From Iris pallida (lineage: Eukaryota; Streptophyta; Magnoliopsida; Asparagales; Iridaceae), in contig JANAVB010006999.1 of the NCBI GenBank assembly GCA_029216955.1, positions 337,853-401,852 on the forward strand: a DNA stretch of 64,000 nt, given 5' to 3'. Positions 11,936 through 22,410 of this stretch are shown here, piece by piece. The notes beneath the pieces are model-generated. The model did no database searches. It was not told the origin of the DNA and saw only the letters and a program-made list of their open reading frames with translations. The position numbers and the translations under genes are program-made. Each line of letters opens with the position of its first letter. Positions within the stretch are counted from its first letter, which is position 1.

Positions 11936-12086
11936 GATTAGGAACAAGAAATTAATAATAATAATAATAATGAGGATAAAATTACCTCCAAGAAAATAAT
12001 AAAAATTTCAAAAATACCCCAAAAATTAAAATCCTCCAAATACAATAATACGGTCAAATATGTACTTCAAAAATAGGAATATTACA

Positions 12087-13407
12087 TCCTACCTACCTTA
12101 CAAAAATTTCGTCCTCGAAATTTCAAAATTATCAAAATATGATTTTTAAAACTAGTACATATATATCTGCCATGAAAACTCTACCCTCCTTACAGAAATC
12201 AAGTAATACAATTAAGAAACGAACAATATCTCAATATGAAAACATCAAAGGGAACAAGGTCTAGCTAAATAAATCAACTCGTAAGGTAAATCCAAAACAT
12301 CGAAAGAAACTCGAAAATCAAGGTCTCGCATACACGAAATAACCCCATAAATCAAAACAAGTACAAAATATCGAAAATAATGTCCAAAAACGTAAAATCG
12401 CAACTGCATAAAAATCCTCATAAATCATAAAATACAGGATATCTGTCTCGAACCAATGACCGTAGTTCCTAATATCCGAAAAATGTGTCATGGTTATTCC
12501 TTGCCACGCCATCCGGAATGGCTGCAAAAGATTCACCAAAACACTGTAATCGAGCGGCTGCAACTTTCGTTACCACGCCGTCAAGGTATACTAGGGTCAC
12601 CCGGTACTCTCGACAAATATCCAAAACAAATCAAATCCATAACCCAAATATCCAAATCACTAAGATCACAAAATCTCTAACAATGTAATGAGAGTCCTAG
12701 AAAACAATCAAAATCCAAAATCCAGGTGAATCGTAACACATATCCAAAAATAGCTTCAACAATAACCACAAGATAGCTTTTCTAGAAAAATACTCCAAAC
12801 CAAGAATCCACATCAAATATAATGTATAGAAAGTATATCTATAATCAAAATAATATCTGAAATAGATAATCATGAGTGCGGAACTGTCCGGAATCAAGGA
12901 AGCCGAATCGATACGAGAATATCCCTCGGATACTCAACAAATATTAAAATATCCAATCTCAGAGTCCTGATGAAATCTTCATCCTGCAGCAATCCAGCCA
13001 ACGCTCGAAGAGGGCGATAATGATACTAAGTCAACACGAAGTCAACGCACGAAAGGGATAACAAGAAATCAACCAAGACGAAATACCGGTAGAGAGTGCA
13101 GAACCCAAGATAAATAATCATGTAACCCAAATAATGGAGACAAGATAATATCTCATCAAATAAGGTGATCGACATGACCAACTATAGGATCATATCCATC
13201 AAACAAGGATCAGAGGTAGATAACACGAATAAGACATGGCCAAGCAATATAGGTCCAAGTAGAGATGAGGACCAGTTCACAGGTTCAAGGGAGCGAAGGA
13301 CAAATGTAACAAGTGGGAATACCAAGAAATAGTGGACTGAGATCAATAATCATGTGATACCCAACAAAATCTAAAAACGAGACCTGCATGGGCCACCACT
13401 AAAACTA
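12087..13407 (-). mobile_element. Internal domain of the LARD-like element
   Basis: This 1.3-kb interior has no long ORF with recognisable similarity. At its 3' end (12087-12130, minus) it keeps the frame NFEDEIFVR followed by a stop and a purine tract, matching the pol end seen at 553-576. At its other end, next to the 5' LTR, the sequence tagttttagtggtggccc does not match the initiator-tRNA-Met primer site used by the Copia elements here. The primer site is therefore unidentified. Segments rich in ttggatatttggg-like words look AT-rich and non-coding. Confidence 0.8.
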
Positions 13408-16400
13408 TGTCACGCTCCAGTTCCGAAATACGGGGACGTACACAGCCAGCTACACCGTATAAGGTACGAATACGCTATACGGTGATGACGGCTGTCCAGT
13501 CTGGTTGGGTATCCTAGCATGCAATCAATCTATGGCCTAAATCCGATCTCATATCCACAGGTAAATCACAATGAGACAATATCCAGAGAGATAATCATAT
13601 GAAAAACAGGAAATACTCATATAAAAATCTGGAACCTACAGTACAGGATAATAATGTAGACAAGTATACCTTTCCACAGTTCCTAGCATGTCTGGAACTG
13701 AAGCACACCCTCCAAGTCAAGTCTGGAAGATCCACCGGGTCGGTCTCAGACAATCTGGGAACAATCCAGGGTTGGTCAGGCCAACCGCAGCAAGTACCAG
13801 AAAGGAAGGCTCAAGGACGGGCGAAGAAAACCAACAGGATAAAATATGACAAGAATAACATCTAAAAACAGTAAATAAGGGTAAGGGATCGTGCGGTACC
13901 AACGCACGATAACAATCCACAAGTATAGTGAAGCTAACACAATCACAGTCTCCCTAACATCCACTAACACCTGCATTGCCAGCTGAAAATCAATATCAGC
14001 GGGCTAGCAGGCAACAAGCCAAACAACACAGAAGGACAAGCGGCCACACAATGCCTACGGCTTGCTATTATTAGCTAACTAGGGTTATCACAGGCCTAAT
14101 TACTAACAAGATGCAATGAGACTTCAAAGTCCAGCTCCTGCTTGCTACTACCCGAATGGCCCCAGCAAAAGAAAAAGATAGATATAGCAGGCACACTGCA
14201 GTAAGATACATGTGCCCTAAAGAAGTGCCACACTCGACGGAGGGCTGGAAATGCGCTCATCTCGACGGATAGCAACAAATCCCTAGTATATATATATATA
14301 TATACATAGGGCCGGGGTCAGACAAGCAACAGGTCACTGGGAAGTCCCCATGAACTACATGATTAATCTAGTTATTAGCCTAGTCAGTTTTATTATGGAT
14401 CCCTGACCGTGGTACTCAGGGATCCATGTCCTAGACATGATGCAAGACAAGACTGGACTGGTGGCTTATACAAGCACAATCAAAAGAAATCAACCACGGT
14501 GTCAAGACGGGATCATGCTGAGCAAGTCAGGACTAGCTGTCGTAACAGCAATCAAGAGTAAACATGTCATGTCGAGAGTACTAGTCAGGAGTGTGCCACC
14601 ACGGGCCACTATCAAGAAACAAGAGTATACATGCCAGGTTTACTGTCAAGTCCAGAATGCTAGTCAGGAGTGCACCTCTACGGGCCACTAATCAAGAATC
14701 AAGACAGGTCCAGGTCATCGTGTAATACCAGGAACAAGGTCAAACCTATCAGTCACAAGAAGTCACATGTCCAAACCGTGACATGGATATCAAGTCGGTT
14801 ACAAGATCAAAATCTCCACTATAATAGTCTCTCAAGTACACATGGGAACCTACAGCTCAAATCATCAAGTCGGTCCATCCACCAGATCAATCTAGCAAGG
14901 GTCTCCCATCCATGATGGAGTGAATATCACGTCAATAAAGACAACCACCAATACCAAGCTCATTCCCCTAACAATGCTAGGCCCTCTGACTCACAAGAAT
15001 CCTCTAAGTCAATGATCACAAGCCACTAGAAAACACGCCCCTCAACTACCAAGACACAGCAATCAAACCAGGTTTCCCCAACTACCGGAATACACAAAGG
15101 TACCAGGTTTTGGGCGTTTGGGAAGTCGAGTAAAAATCATATAATAATACCCTCGATATTCTCCTCGTTCCACGAAATATTCGAAATCACCAAAATCCAA
15201 GAATCCACATAGATCCACCAAGTCAATATCCCGAGATCGTACTCTCCATAATACTCAATCCTCAGTCATATCCACAAGTCACAACTCCCAATACATAGGA
15301 CAACTGTCAGCTCTATCTGACTAGACTAGGACACCCCCTAGGATGAAGGGTCAGGGGACAAGAGTCCGGTAATAAATATCGCCGAAAGTGGCAAGGATTA
15401 CACGGACCGCTCTGGAGCAAATCCACAACCCTTAAACCAAACAAGGACCAGGGTTGCAGACCGTCTCCCGAGTGGAACCGCTCTCCTTACGCTATCCGAC
15501 GAACAAGGCAAATCAGGAGCTAGGCGACTGATCTAGTCTGGAGTCTACCTAGCAAGCAATGGGATCAGGTATACTATACCAAGGTGAACAGGCACGAGCC
15601 CAGTCCAGTAAACCAAAGGAATGGTTCTGTCCAATCCTTCGAACCAAATTCCCGATCGGAAATTTTGGAAGAATCTGGCAGAGTCTCCTCTGTATTCTGG
15701 ACAGGAGCTCCCAGCGAGTTGGGGCTAAAATCCACTCGGCGCAACCCGTCGCGGAATCGCAGAATCGCAGACTGAGAACACTAGGTCTCAGCTACCAGCA
15801 GCACTACAATGCTTACTGGGAAATCGATAGCCGAGAACACTAAGCCCCGGCCTCCAGCAGCGCTACGAGACGTACTGGGAAATCAATCGAACCCGAGACC
15901 ACTAATGTCTCGGCCTCCAGCAGCACTACAATGCGTACTGGGAGCCAAGCCAACATGCATAATAATAAAACAACCGCCTCGCAGGGCGCACCACAACACA
16001 TGCCCATAAATCCCTAACCCAAGCACAATCACCGCCACAAGTAAAGTTAGCCAAGCAGTTACCCGACCGCGAGTCGGACATGGGGCATACAGGGACAATC
16101 CATACATGTGAGTCATGCTCGTGTCCTCGAAGGTGTGGATGACCCATCCGAGTTGCCCGATACGGTCTATCCCAGTATCGGACCAAGCTAGTCTAGGTTA
16201 TCATAGCAGTTCTACTGCTAAGCTACACTACTCATGATTATACAATTTTATAATAAATTAAATACAATAAAATCCAGGAGAGATGGCAAGAGCCGCCGAT
16301 GAGCAAGGGATACTTGCCTAGAGGGCTCGGCTAGGTAAGCAAATCTTCGGCAGTCGCAATCCAAGCTAGCACGCCAATTGAGATCCTCAGAACACACAAT

Positions 16401-18083
16401 AAACAATCATTAGAATTAAATAATAAAATAATGACAAAATCACGAAGAATGGCACGAGGCTATACCGTACGGGTCCCGCAAGCAGCGCAGCGATCTGGCA
16501 CGAAAACCGAGGCACGCGGACCGATACGGGTACGCAAATCGAGACGCGTACGTATATCGAAACCCGCACGAGAATCGAGATGACACGAATATCGAAACGA
16601 ACGAGAAACATAAACGTGCACGTAAATCGAGACGTACACGTAAATCGAGATGACCCAAGGTCCAAGGAGCACGTAAATCGATGCGGCACACAAATCGATG
16701 TGTGCACGCAAATCGAAAAGGTGCAGAGTCCAATACGGCACACAACCGAGGCGGCACGCAAATTGGTGCGTGCACGCAAACCGAGACAACACAAGATATA
16801 ATATGATACGCAAAGCGATACGGCACGCAAATCGGTGCGTGCACGTAAATCGAGGCGGCACGGGTCACGAGGAAGGCACAAAGGTCGAGGCACGAGGATC
16901 GAGACAACACACCGACTGAGGTAGCACGTTGCCTGAGGCAGCGCAGGGCTCGAGGCGTCCCGCTGCCCAAGGCAGCGCGTGGATCGAGGTGCACGAAAAA
17001 CGGGACGACACACAAATCGAGGCACATATCCCGAGAAGCACGGGGAACGAGGGATCATGCGAATCGAGATAGCACGCAACCCAAGCAGCGCGGGGCCCAT
17101 AGCGTCCCGCTGCTCGAGGCGTGCACGGAGCTCGAAGCACGCAACCCTAGGAGAGGCACGGAGCACGAGGGCTCACTGCCCGAGAAGCACGCAGGCCGAG
17201 AGGGCTCGCTGCTCGAGCGGCGCGGGGCCCAAGGGCGTCCCGTCGCTCGAGGCAACGTTGTCCCCGTGCGCGGCGGCTGTTCGCCGGAGAGAAGAGAAGA
17301 GGAAGGGGCGGAGGAGCTGGGAAGAGAGGGGAGCGGTTACCAGGGAGGTGATGGCGGCGGTGCCCAAGTCACGGCGGCGCTGGAGGCGACCCGCGGGGGC
17401 GCGACGCCCTGGGCGGCCGGAGGAGATGGAAACGACGGCGATGGTGGTGGCTGCAGTGAGTGGCAGCGGACGCGGCTCCGGAAAGAGGGAGCCGGGGAGG
17501 AGGCAGCCATGGCGAAGGGGCGGCTGCGGTGGCCGGAGATGGAGGCGATGGTGGCGAGGGAGGCGACGGCGACGATGGTGATGGTCGTGAAAGTGGTGGC
17601 GGTGGCTGATGGTGGTGGAGGAGATGGCGGAGGAGGCCGGCCGAGAGGGAGACGGCGACGGCGACGATGATGGTGGGGGTGGTCGCCGGAGGCCATGGGA
17701 GAGGAGAGGGGAGCTTGGGAGAGAGGGCCAGAGAGATGGAGAGAGTGTGGGGAGAGGGTGAAGAAGAGAGAGAGTTGAGCGGGAGAGAGAGAGGAATTGG
17801 GGGTGGGGGGTGTTCTCCTGTAAAGAGAAAGTGAGGGGGGTAGGTGAGAGTGGGAAAGGTGAGGGAGGAGAGAGGGATGATGTGAGGGAGTGAAATGACA
17901 AGAGAGAGGGGGAGTAGATATTTTGGAGGGTAGATTAGGAACAAGAAATTAATAATAATTATAATAATAAGGATAAAATTACCTCCAAGAAAATAATAAA
18001 AATTTCAAAAATACCCCAAAAATTAAAATCCTCCAAATACAATAATACGGTCAAATATGTACTTCAAAAATAGGAATATTACA
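13408..18083 (-). repeat. 5' LTR of the LARD-like element (4,676 bp)
   Basis: Same length and layout as the left copy, with small indels that cancel out. For example, 3 bp are missing near 15,820 and 6 bp are extra in the CGG-type run near 17,660. The tandem array recurs at about 16449-17264 and the CT-rich leader at about 17690-17930. The last bases gaatattaca precede the duplicated ATAAT. Confidence 0.92.
16449..17264. repeat. CpG-rich degenerate tandem array in the right LTR
   Basis: Counterpart of the array at 10455-11270, with the same aaatcga core and a similar number of units. Many differences from the left copy are C/T or G/A changes at CG sites (for example aatcga versus aatcgg, gcaaatcg versus gcaaattg). 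Confidence 0.8.
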
Positions 18084-18965
18084 ATAATGTCAGAGAGCGC
18101 TCTCATGCCCCGCATGGAAGGCTGTAGTAGTACCAATAAATCGTCAGCATAAATCAAATGGGAGACAACCGGACTCACCAGCCGTAAAAGGGGGACGATC
18201 CTCTTGCTATGCACCGCCGTGTCCATCATGCAAGTAAAGTACTCCATCACCAAGGTAAATAGATAAGGTGAGAGAGGGTCACCCTGCGTCAACCCCCTGT
18301 TGCTCCTGAAGTATCCATGAGGCGTGCCCTGGATGAGGACTGAGAAAGTAGGAGAGCAAATGCACTCCCTCACCCTCGCAACCCACCTCTCGTCGAACCC
18401 CATGGCAAGCATCAAGTGACACAGGAAGTCCCGGTTGACCGTATCATAGGCTTTCCGGAGGTCAAGCTTCACACAAGCCTTCATCCCCCCAGGTTTGTTG
18501 AACTCCCTCACCATCTCATGCGCTAGCAGGCTGTGCTCCGCAATCGACCGACCCTTGATGAACGATGCTTGATTCTGGGACACCAATCCCTGCATAATCC
18601 CCTACATACGCCTGCACATAAGATGAGTGATGATCTTATAAAGAAAGTTACAGCAAGCAATGGGCCGAAAGTCTGCGAGCGAGGTCGCTCCCTCCTTCTT
18701 AGGAACCAGCGTCAAGAAGGTGTGGTTCATCTCCTTTAGAAGCCTGCCCTACATGAAGAACTCCTATACCGCCGCCAGAACAGGGGCCTTAAGCACACCC
18801 CAGTGTCGCTTAAAGAACCCTGAAGAGAAGCCATCAGGCCCAGGGGCTTTGTTGGGATTAGCCTTCATCACAATGTCTTCCACCTTCTCCATCCTCACAG
18901 GAGCCAAAAGCAGGCTATTCCCATGGTGGGACACCAGCCTCTTCGTGACAAGGACTGGGAACGTG
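18084..18965 (-). pseudogene. LINE reverse transcriptase, N-terminal and catalytic part
   Basis: The open segment (18023-18595, minus) carries the order of motifs expected of an L1 RT: NQASFIKGRSIAEHSLLAHE, then KLDLRKAYDTVNRDF, then GLTQGDPLSPYLFTLVMEY, then LIYADDLLVLLQ, with the YADD catalytic box at about 18140-18151. The upstream part to 18965 is interrupted by stops. The frame is cut at 18083 by the LTR-element insertion and resumes in sense at 7410. Confidence 0.9.
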
Positions 18966-20194
18966 CTAGTGTAATCCGTCTGCTGATAAGTCAGTGTAAA
19001 ATCTGACGGCCTCCTCCTGTATCTCCACTGAGTCCCCTACAAGACGTCCCTCGGCATTTAGAAGGCTGGGGATGCTGTTCCGGTGCTGACGGGTGCGGAT
19101 CACATCATAGAAGAATTTAGTGCATCTGTCTCCATCTTTGAGCCAGGTACATTTAGCCTTCTGTGCCGCACTAATCTCCTCCTGCAGTCTCATGGTGCTG
19201 ACCTCCTCAATCAGGATCTTCTCCTTGGCCGCCAATTCTCCCTTCAGAATGTCAGCTTGGAGAGCTACCTGAGTGTCCCGAAGCTCGGCTTCCTTGTCCG
19301 CCAGAGAAGACCGCGATCTCGTCTTCACCCAACCCCTGAGAGCACGCTTGATCTGCTTGAGTTTATGAACCATACGGAACAGAGCCGTGCTTTCCCGGAA
19401 GTGCTGCATCTCTCCCGTAACCACTTCCTCATAACCTGTCGATAGGTACCAACTGTTGTTATACCGAAACGACCTCGTCCGCATAGTGGGTCTCTCACAA
19501 AGGCCAACCCGGATAGGAGAATGGTCGCTAGTACCCGCCGCAAGATATTCCGCCACCGAGTTCGGAAAACACCTGAACCATTCACTATTGCCCAAGGTCC
19601 GATCCAACTGACAAGCAATCCGATTATGTGAAGCCTTGTTGTGCCAGGTCCAGATATGTCCAACTCTCTCCAGCCCCCACATCCCAGACAGAAGAAGACA
19701 CCTCTGGAAGTCATATAAATCGAATACGGAACAGGACGACCTCCCACCTTCTCATGGCGAAGCAGCATAGCATTGAAGTCCCCCATAATGAGCAAAGGAA
19801 GATGCATGCTATCCGCCGTAGTACCCAGGTGCACTGTGTCTTCCCACAGCCTCCCGGAGTCTCCGATCATTGTGCCTATATACAGCACCCAGAATGAATC
19901 GGAACCCTCATTTGTTCTCAAAAGTAATGCCGATGAGTTGTTCTGATTTATGGATCTGCACCCCCTCCCAGCTACCTCTGTTCCACCTAACCCAGATCCT
20001 TGCCATATCGCAAAGATCCAGGTTGTGGATGTGATCCCAGTTAGCCGGAGTCCTACGGAGAGCATGGCGGCCCCTCTGATCTTTGTCTCCAACAATATAG
20101 CAATGTCACACGACTCTCTCCTCAGCACCCCTCCAATCTCCCTCCATCGTCCAATGGAACACCCTCCCCCAATGTTCCATGCTAGGATCGACAT
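18966..20194 (-). pseudogene. LINE endonuclease (EEP family) and EN-RT linker
   Basis: The frame starting at 20194 opens MSILAWNIGGG and continues DIAILLETKI and LLIMGDFNAM. These are hallmark blocks of the apurinic-type endonuclease/exonuclease/phosphatase fold that nicks target DNA for LINE integration. A frameshift near 19,690 moves the remainder into the frame at 18966-19682, with RIACQLDRTLGN and GTSDHSPIRVGL (the His-containing C-terminal EN motif). A charged linker towards the RT follows. The gene is broken. Confidence 0.88.
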
Positions 20195-21530
20195 TTAATT
20201 AATAAGTGAGGGGTCCCCCTGGAACTCGTCTGGATCGACACTCGAGGGAAGTGTCTCATCCGTCTGATCAATGACTGCATCCACCATGGAGAAAGGAGCA
20301 AGATGTGCCTGGATCCTGCTAAGAGTAAGTGCCCAGTAAGGATTGGCTTCAGTCTGGTCGTCCAGATCCCTCGCCTGGGGATATCCTCCCGCGTTGCCGG
20401 AGCATGTCTTTTCCTGCTGCTGTACACCATAATCGTCGGGGAGGCCTCCATCACCATCTGACCACTCTCCACCGCGCTCATACCCCTGGTAACCATGGTC
20501 CTCTGTGGCCTGAAAGGGACGAGAGCGCCATGCGTGCTCTCCTGTCTCTGCGGTGATCCTGACTCCAGCCTCCTCTCTACCTCCATCACTGTGTCCTCCT
20601 CCATATGTCTATCTGGCGACGACTCCCCAGGTAAATGATTAGGATCCTTCTCCATCCCGGTAGCCTTCGTCTGAACCACCGGTGACCTGGCAGCCTCCTT
20701 CCCCTTGTGTTTGCATGCCCCGGTAGGGTGCCCAAAGCACTCGCAGTATGAACACATGGGTGGGACCCAGTCATACTCTACCGACTGTGTCAGAACCTCC
20801 CCCGACGGTACCTGATACTCAAGCATACTCGGAAGCTCCGAACCCGCCTCGATTTTCATGAAGACCCTGGCATACATCAGTCTGGTGCGGAAAGCAGTGG
20901 CCTCGTCAGCCTTGATCGGCTTCCCCACGAGGCTGGCCAGTCTCATGAACAGCGGAATACTCCAATACTTCACAGGGAACTCTGGGAATCGGATCCATAT
21001 GTGAATAGCGTTCAGCACCTCCTTCTCCCATCAAATGACCAAGGCCCTCCCTGCAGAATCCTGGTCACATCCTCCGCTAGACAAAATTTGACATAGTAGA
21101 ACCCATTCTCCCTTGAGAAGAATTCCATGCTACCTTTGGGTCTCCAGACTCGCTCCGCATAACCCCTAATTTGGCCATAGAATAGTTTGTTCCCTAACAC
21201 ATACAACACCAGAGTGTTCTTCCAGAATTCTGAAACCACCGCTACTTCCTCAGCAGAAAAATACGCCCGTAGCCCTCCTCCAACAGACATCGGTGTGACA
21301 TAATCCATCGACAACGGACTTTTCGTCGCCACCGGCGTACAAACCTCCTTCCATGACCGAGGCCGCTGCTCCTCAGTGTGTGCCCTGGTCGAATGGTTCG
21401 CAGGACCCGAGCCTTTCCTGCCATCAGCAACGACAATGCCTTTAGCCTTCTCTGCCGCCGTCGCCTTTGGCCTCCATCCTGGTACAGTGCGCACCGTACC
21501 TCCCCCACGACGACGGGGATCAACTGTGTC
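20182..21530 (-). pseudogene. LINE ORF1 (DUF4283-like domain plus CCHC zinc knuckle)
   Basis: Two overlapping frames make up ORF1. The upstream one (21012-21530) ends in FYYVKFCLAEDVTRILQGGPW, typical of the DUF4283 RNA-binding domain of plant L1 ORF1. The downstream one (20182-21018) has WIRFPEFPVKYW and a CCHC knuckle, CSYCECFGHPTGAC (C-x2-C-x4-H-x4-C, about 20713-20754), then a low-complexity tail that overlaps the endonuclease start. A frame change near 21,015 separates them. The hAT insertion at 21531 cuts off the N-terminal codons, which reappear right of 25271. Confidence 0.85.
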
Positions 21531-21539
21531 CAGTGTTCT

Positions 21540-21735
21540 AAAAGGCGCCATTAGGCGGCGCCTAGGCGCCGCCTAGGCGCTGGGCGGCACGGTGGCGCCC
21601 AGATTTCAGCCGGAGTCGGCCATTAGGCGGGAGAGCCACAAAGGCGGTCCTAGGCGGCCGCCTAGGCGGTTGAGGCGGTGGGGCGGCCGCCTAAGCGGAC
21701 GTGGTCGTGGCAGGTGAGCGGCCGCCTAGGCGTTT
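21540..21735. repeat. hAT 5' subterminal repeats
   Basis: Multiple copies of the palindromic GGCCGCCTAGGCGG / GGCGCCTAGGCGCC word lie in both orientations. In the hAT superfamily such subterminal repeats serve as transposase-binding sites. A shorter matching cluster lies at 25188-25260. Confidence 0.8.
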
Positions 21736-21969
21736 TTGAAATTTTTTTTTATGTGCTGTGCAGGACCCGCCCGACCCGAAACCCGAATGGCTTCCCAACC
21801 AAAACAGAGGAGAAGAAGAAGGAAAACAGCAGGCTTAAAACAGCAGCTAAAAAAAAAATCATCCGCAGCGAGCAGCAAAAGAGGAAGAAGAAGAAGCAGC
21901 AAAAGAGGAAGAAGAAGAAGAAGCGCAGCAGCAAAAGAGGAAGAAGAAGCAAAAGAGAAACAGGTTAGG

Positions 21970-22250
21970 GTTCTAACCTCTATTCTTCTCAATCTTCTTC
22001 TTCTCTTCACTTCTTCTTCTCTAATTTGGTGAGCTGTGAGCAGCAGCAGCAGGTTAGGGCCGCTGGTTTTTTTTTTTTTCTTTCTTTCTTTCTTTCTCCG
22101 CCCAGATTTCTTTCTCTCTTTCTCTTTCTCTTTCTCGTGAGCTGTGAGCAGCAGTAGCAGGTTGTTGTTTTTTTTTTCTTTCTTTCTTTCTCCTTCTCAA
22201 TTTTCTTTCTTTCTCTTCCTCTTTCTCGTGACTAATTCCCCGCCCCATTT
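21970..22250. repeat. Pyrimidine-rich simple repeats in the hAT leader
   Basis: (CTTT)n and (CT)n runs, for example 22079-22100 and 22110-22135. The segment gtgagctgtgagcagcagcagcaggtt near 22029 recurs in near-identical form near 22137, so a leader segment appears tandemly duplicated. Confidence 0.7.
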
Positions 22251-22410
22251 TTTTTTCCTGCACAAATAATGAATAGAAATATATAAAAAATGTTAAAAGT
22301 TATGAAACCGAAAAATGTCTAGACAAATTAAATTGCAAATTATATTGCTTGCATGTTATATTATTTGCTTTCATTTTATATAACATATTTTTATTGCGTG
22401 AAATAGAAAA

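Larger units (their letters stand above)
7411..12086 (-). repeat. 3' LTR of the LARD-like element (4,676 bp)
   Basis: In minus sense the LTR starts TGTAATATTCC and ends GGGGCATGACA. The ATG-started ORFs inside it (for example around 7602-7868, 8440-8694 and 10393-11172) have no recognised similarity. They are duplicated only because the LTR is duplicated. The LTR has an AT-rich start, a GA-rich (CT on the sense strand) block at about 11695-11935, a CpG-rich block at about 10900-11690, a tandem array at about 10455-11270 and a long unstructured tail. Compared by eye with the other LTR, it shows roughly 1-3 mismatches per 100 bp, mostly transitions. Confidence 0.92.
7411..18083 (-). mobile_element. 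Non-autonomous LTR retrotransposon (LARD-like) with giant LTRs
   Basis: Two direct repeats of 4,676 bp (7411-12086 and 13408-18083) flank a 1,321-bp interior. The target duplication ATAAT is perfect (7406-7410 and 18084-18088). Orientation is minus: the left LTR is preceded on the minus strand by the pol-tail signature ttcgaggacgaaattt and a purine tract (12087-12130), as at the 3' end of Tekay-like elements. No gag, protease, RT or integrase remains, so the element must have moved in trans. It inserted into the LINE just downstream of the RT YADD box. Confidence 0.93.

Noticed and set aside
10393..11947. Large ORFs on both strands within the LARD LTR (259-358 codons)
   Set aside because: They cross the tandem array and CT-rich leader, give repetitive Cys/Leu/Arg- or Pro/Ser-rich peptides, and recur at 16387-17944 only because the LTR is duplicated.
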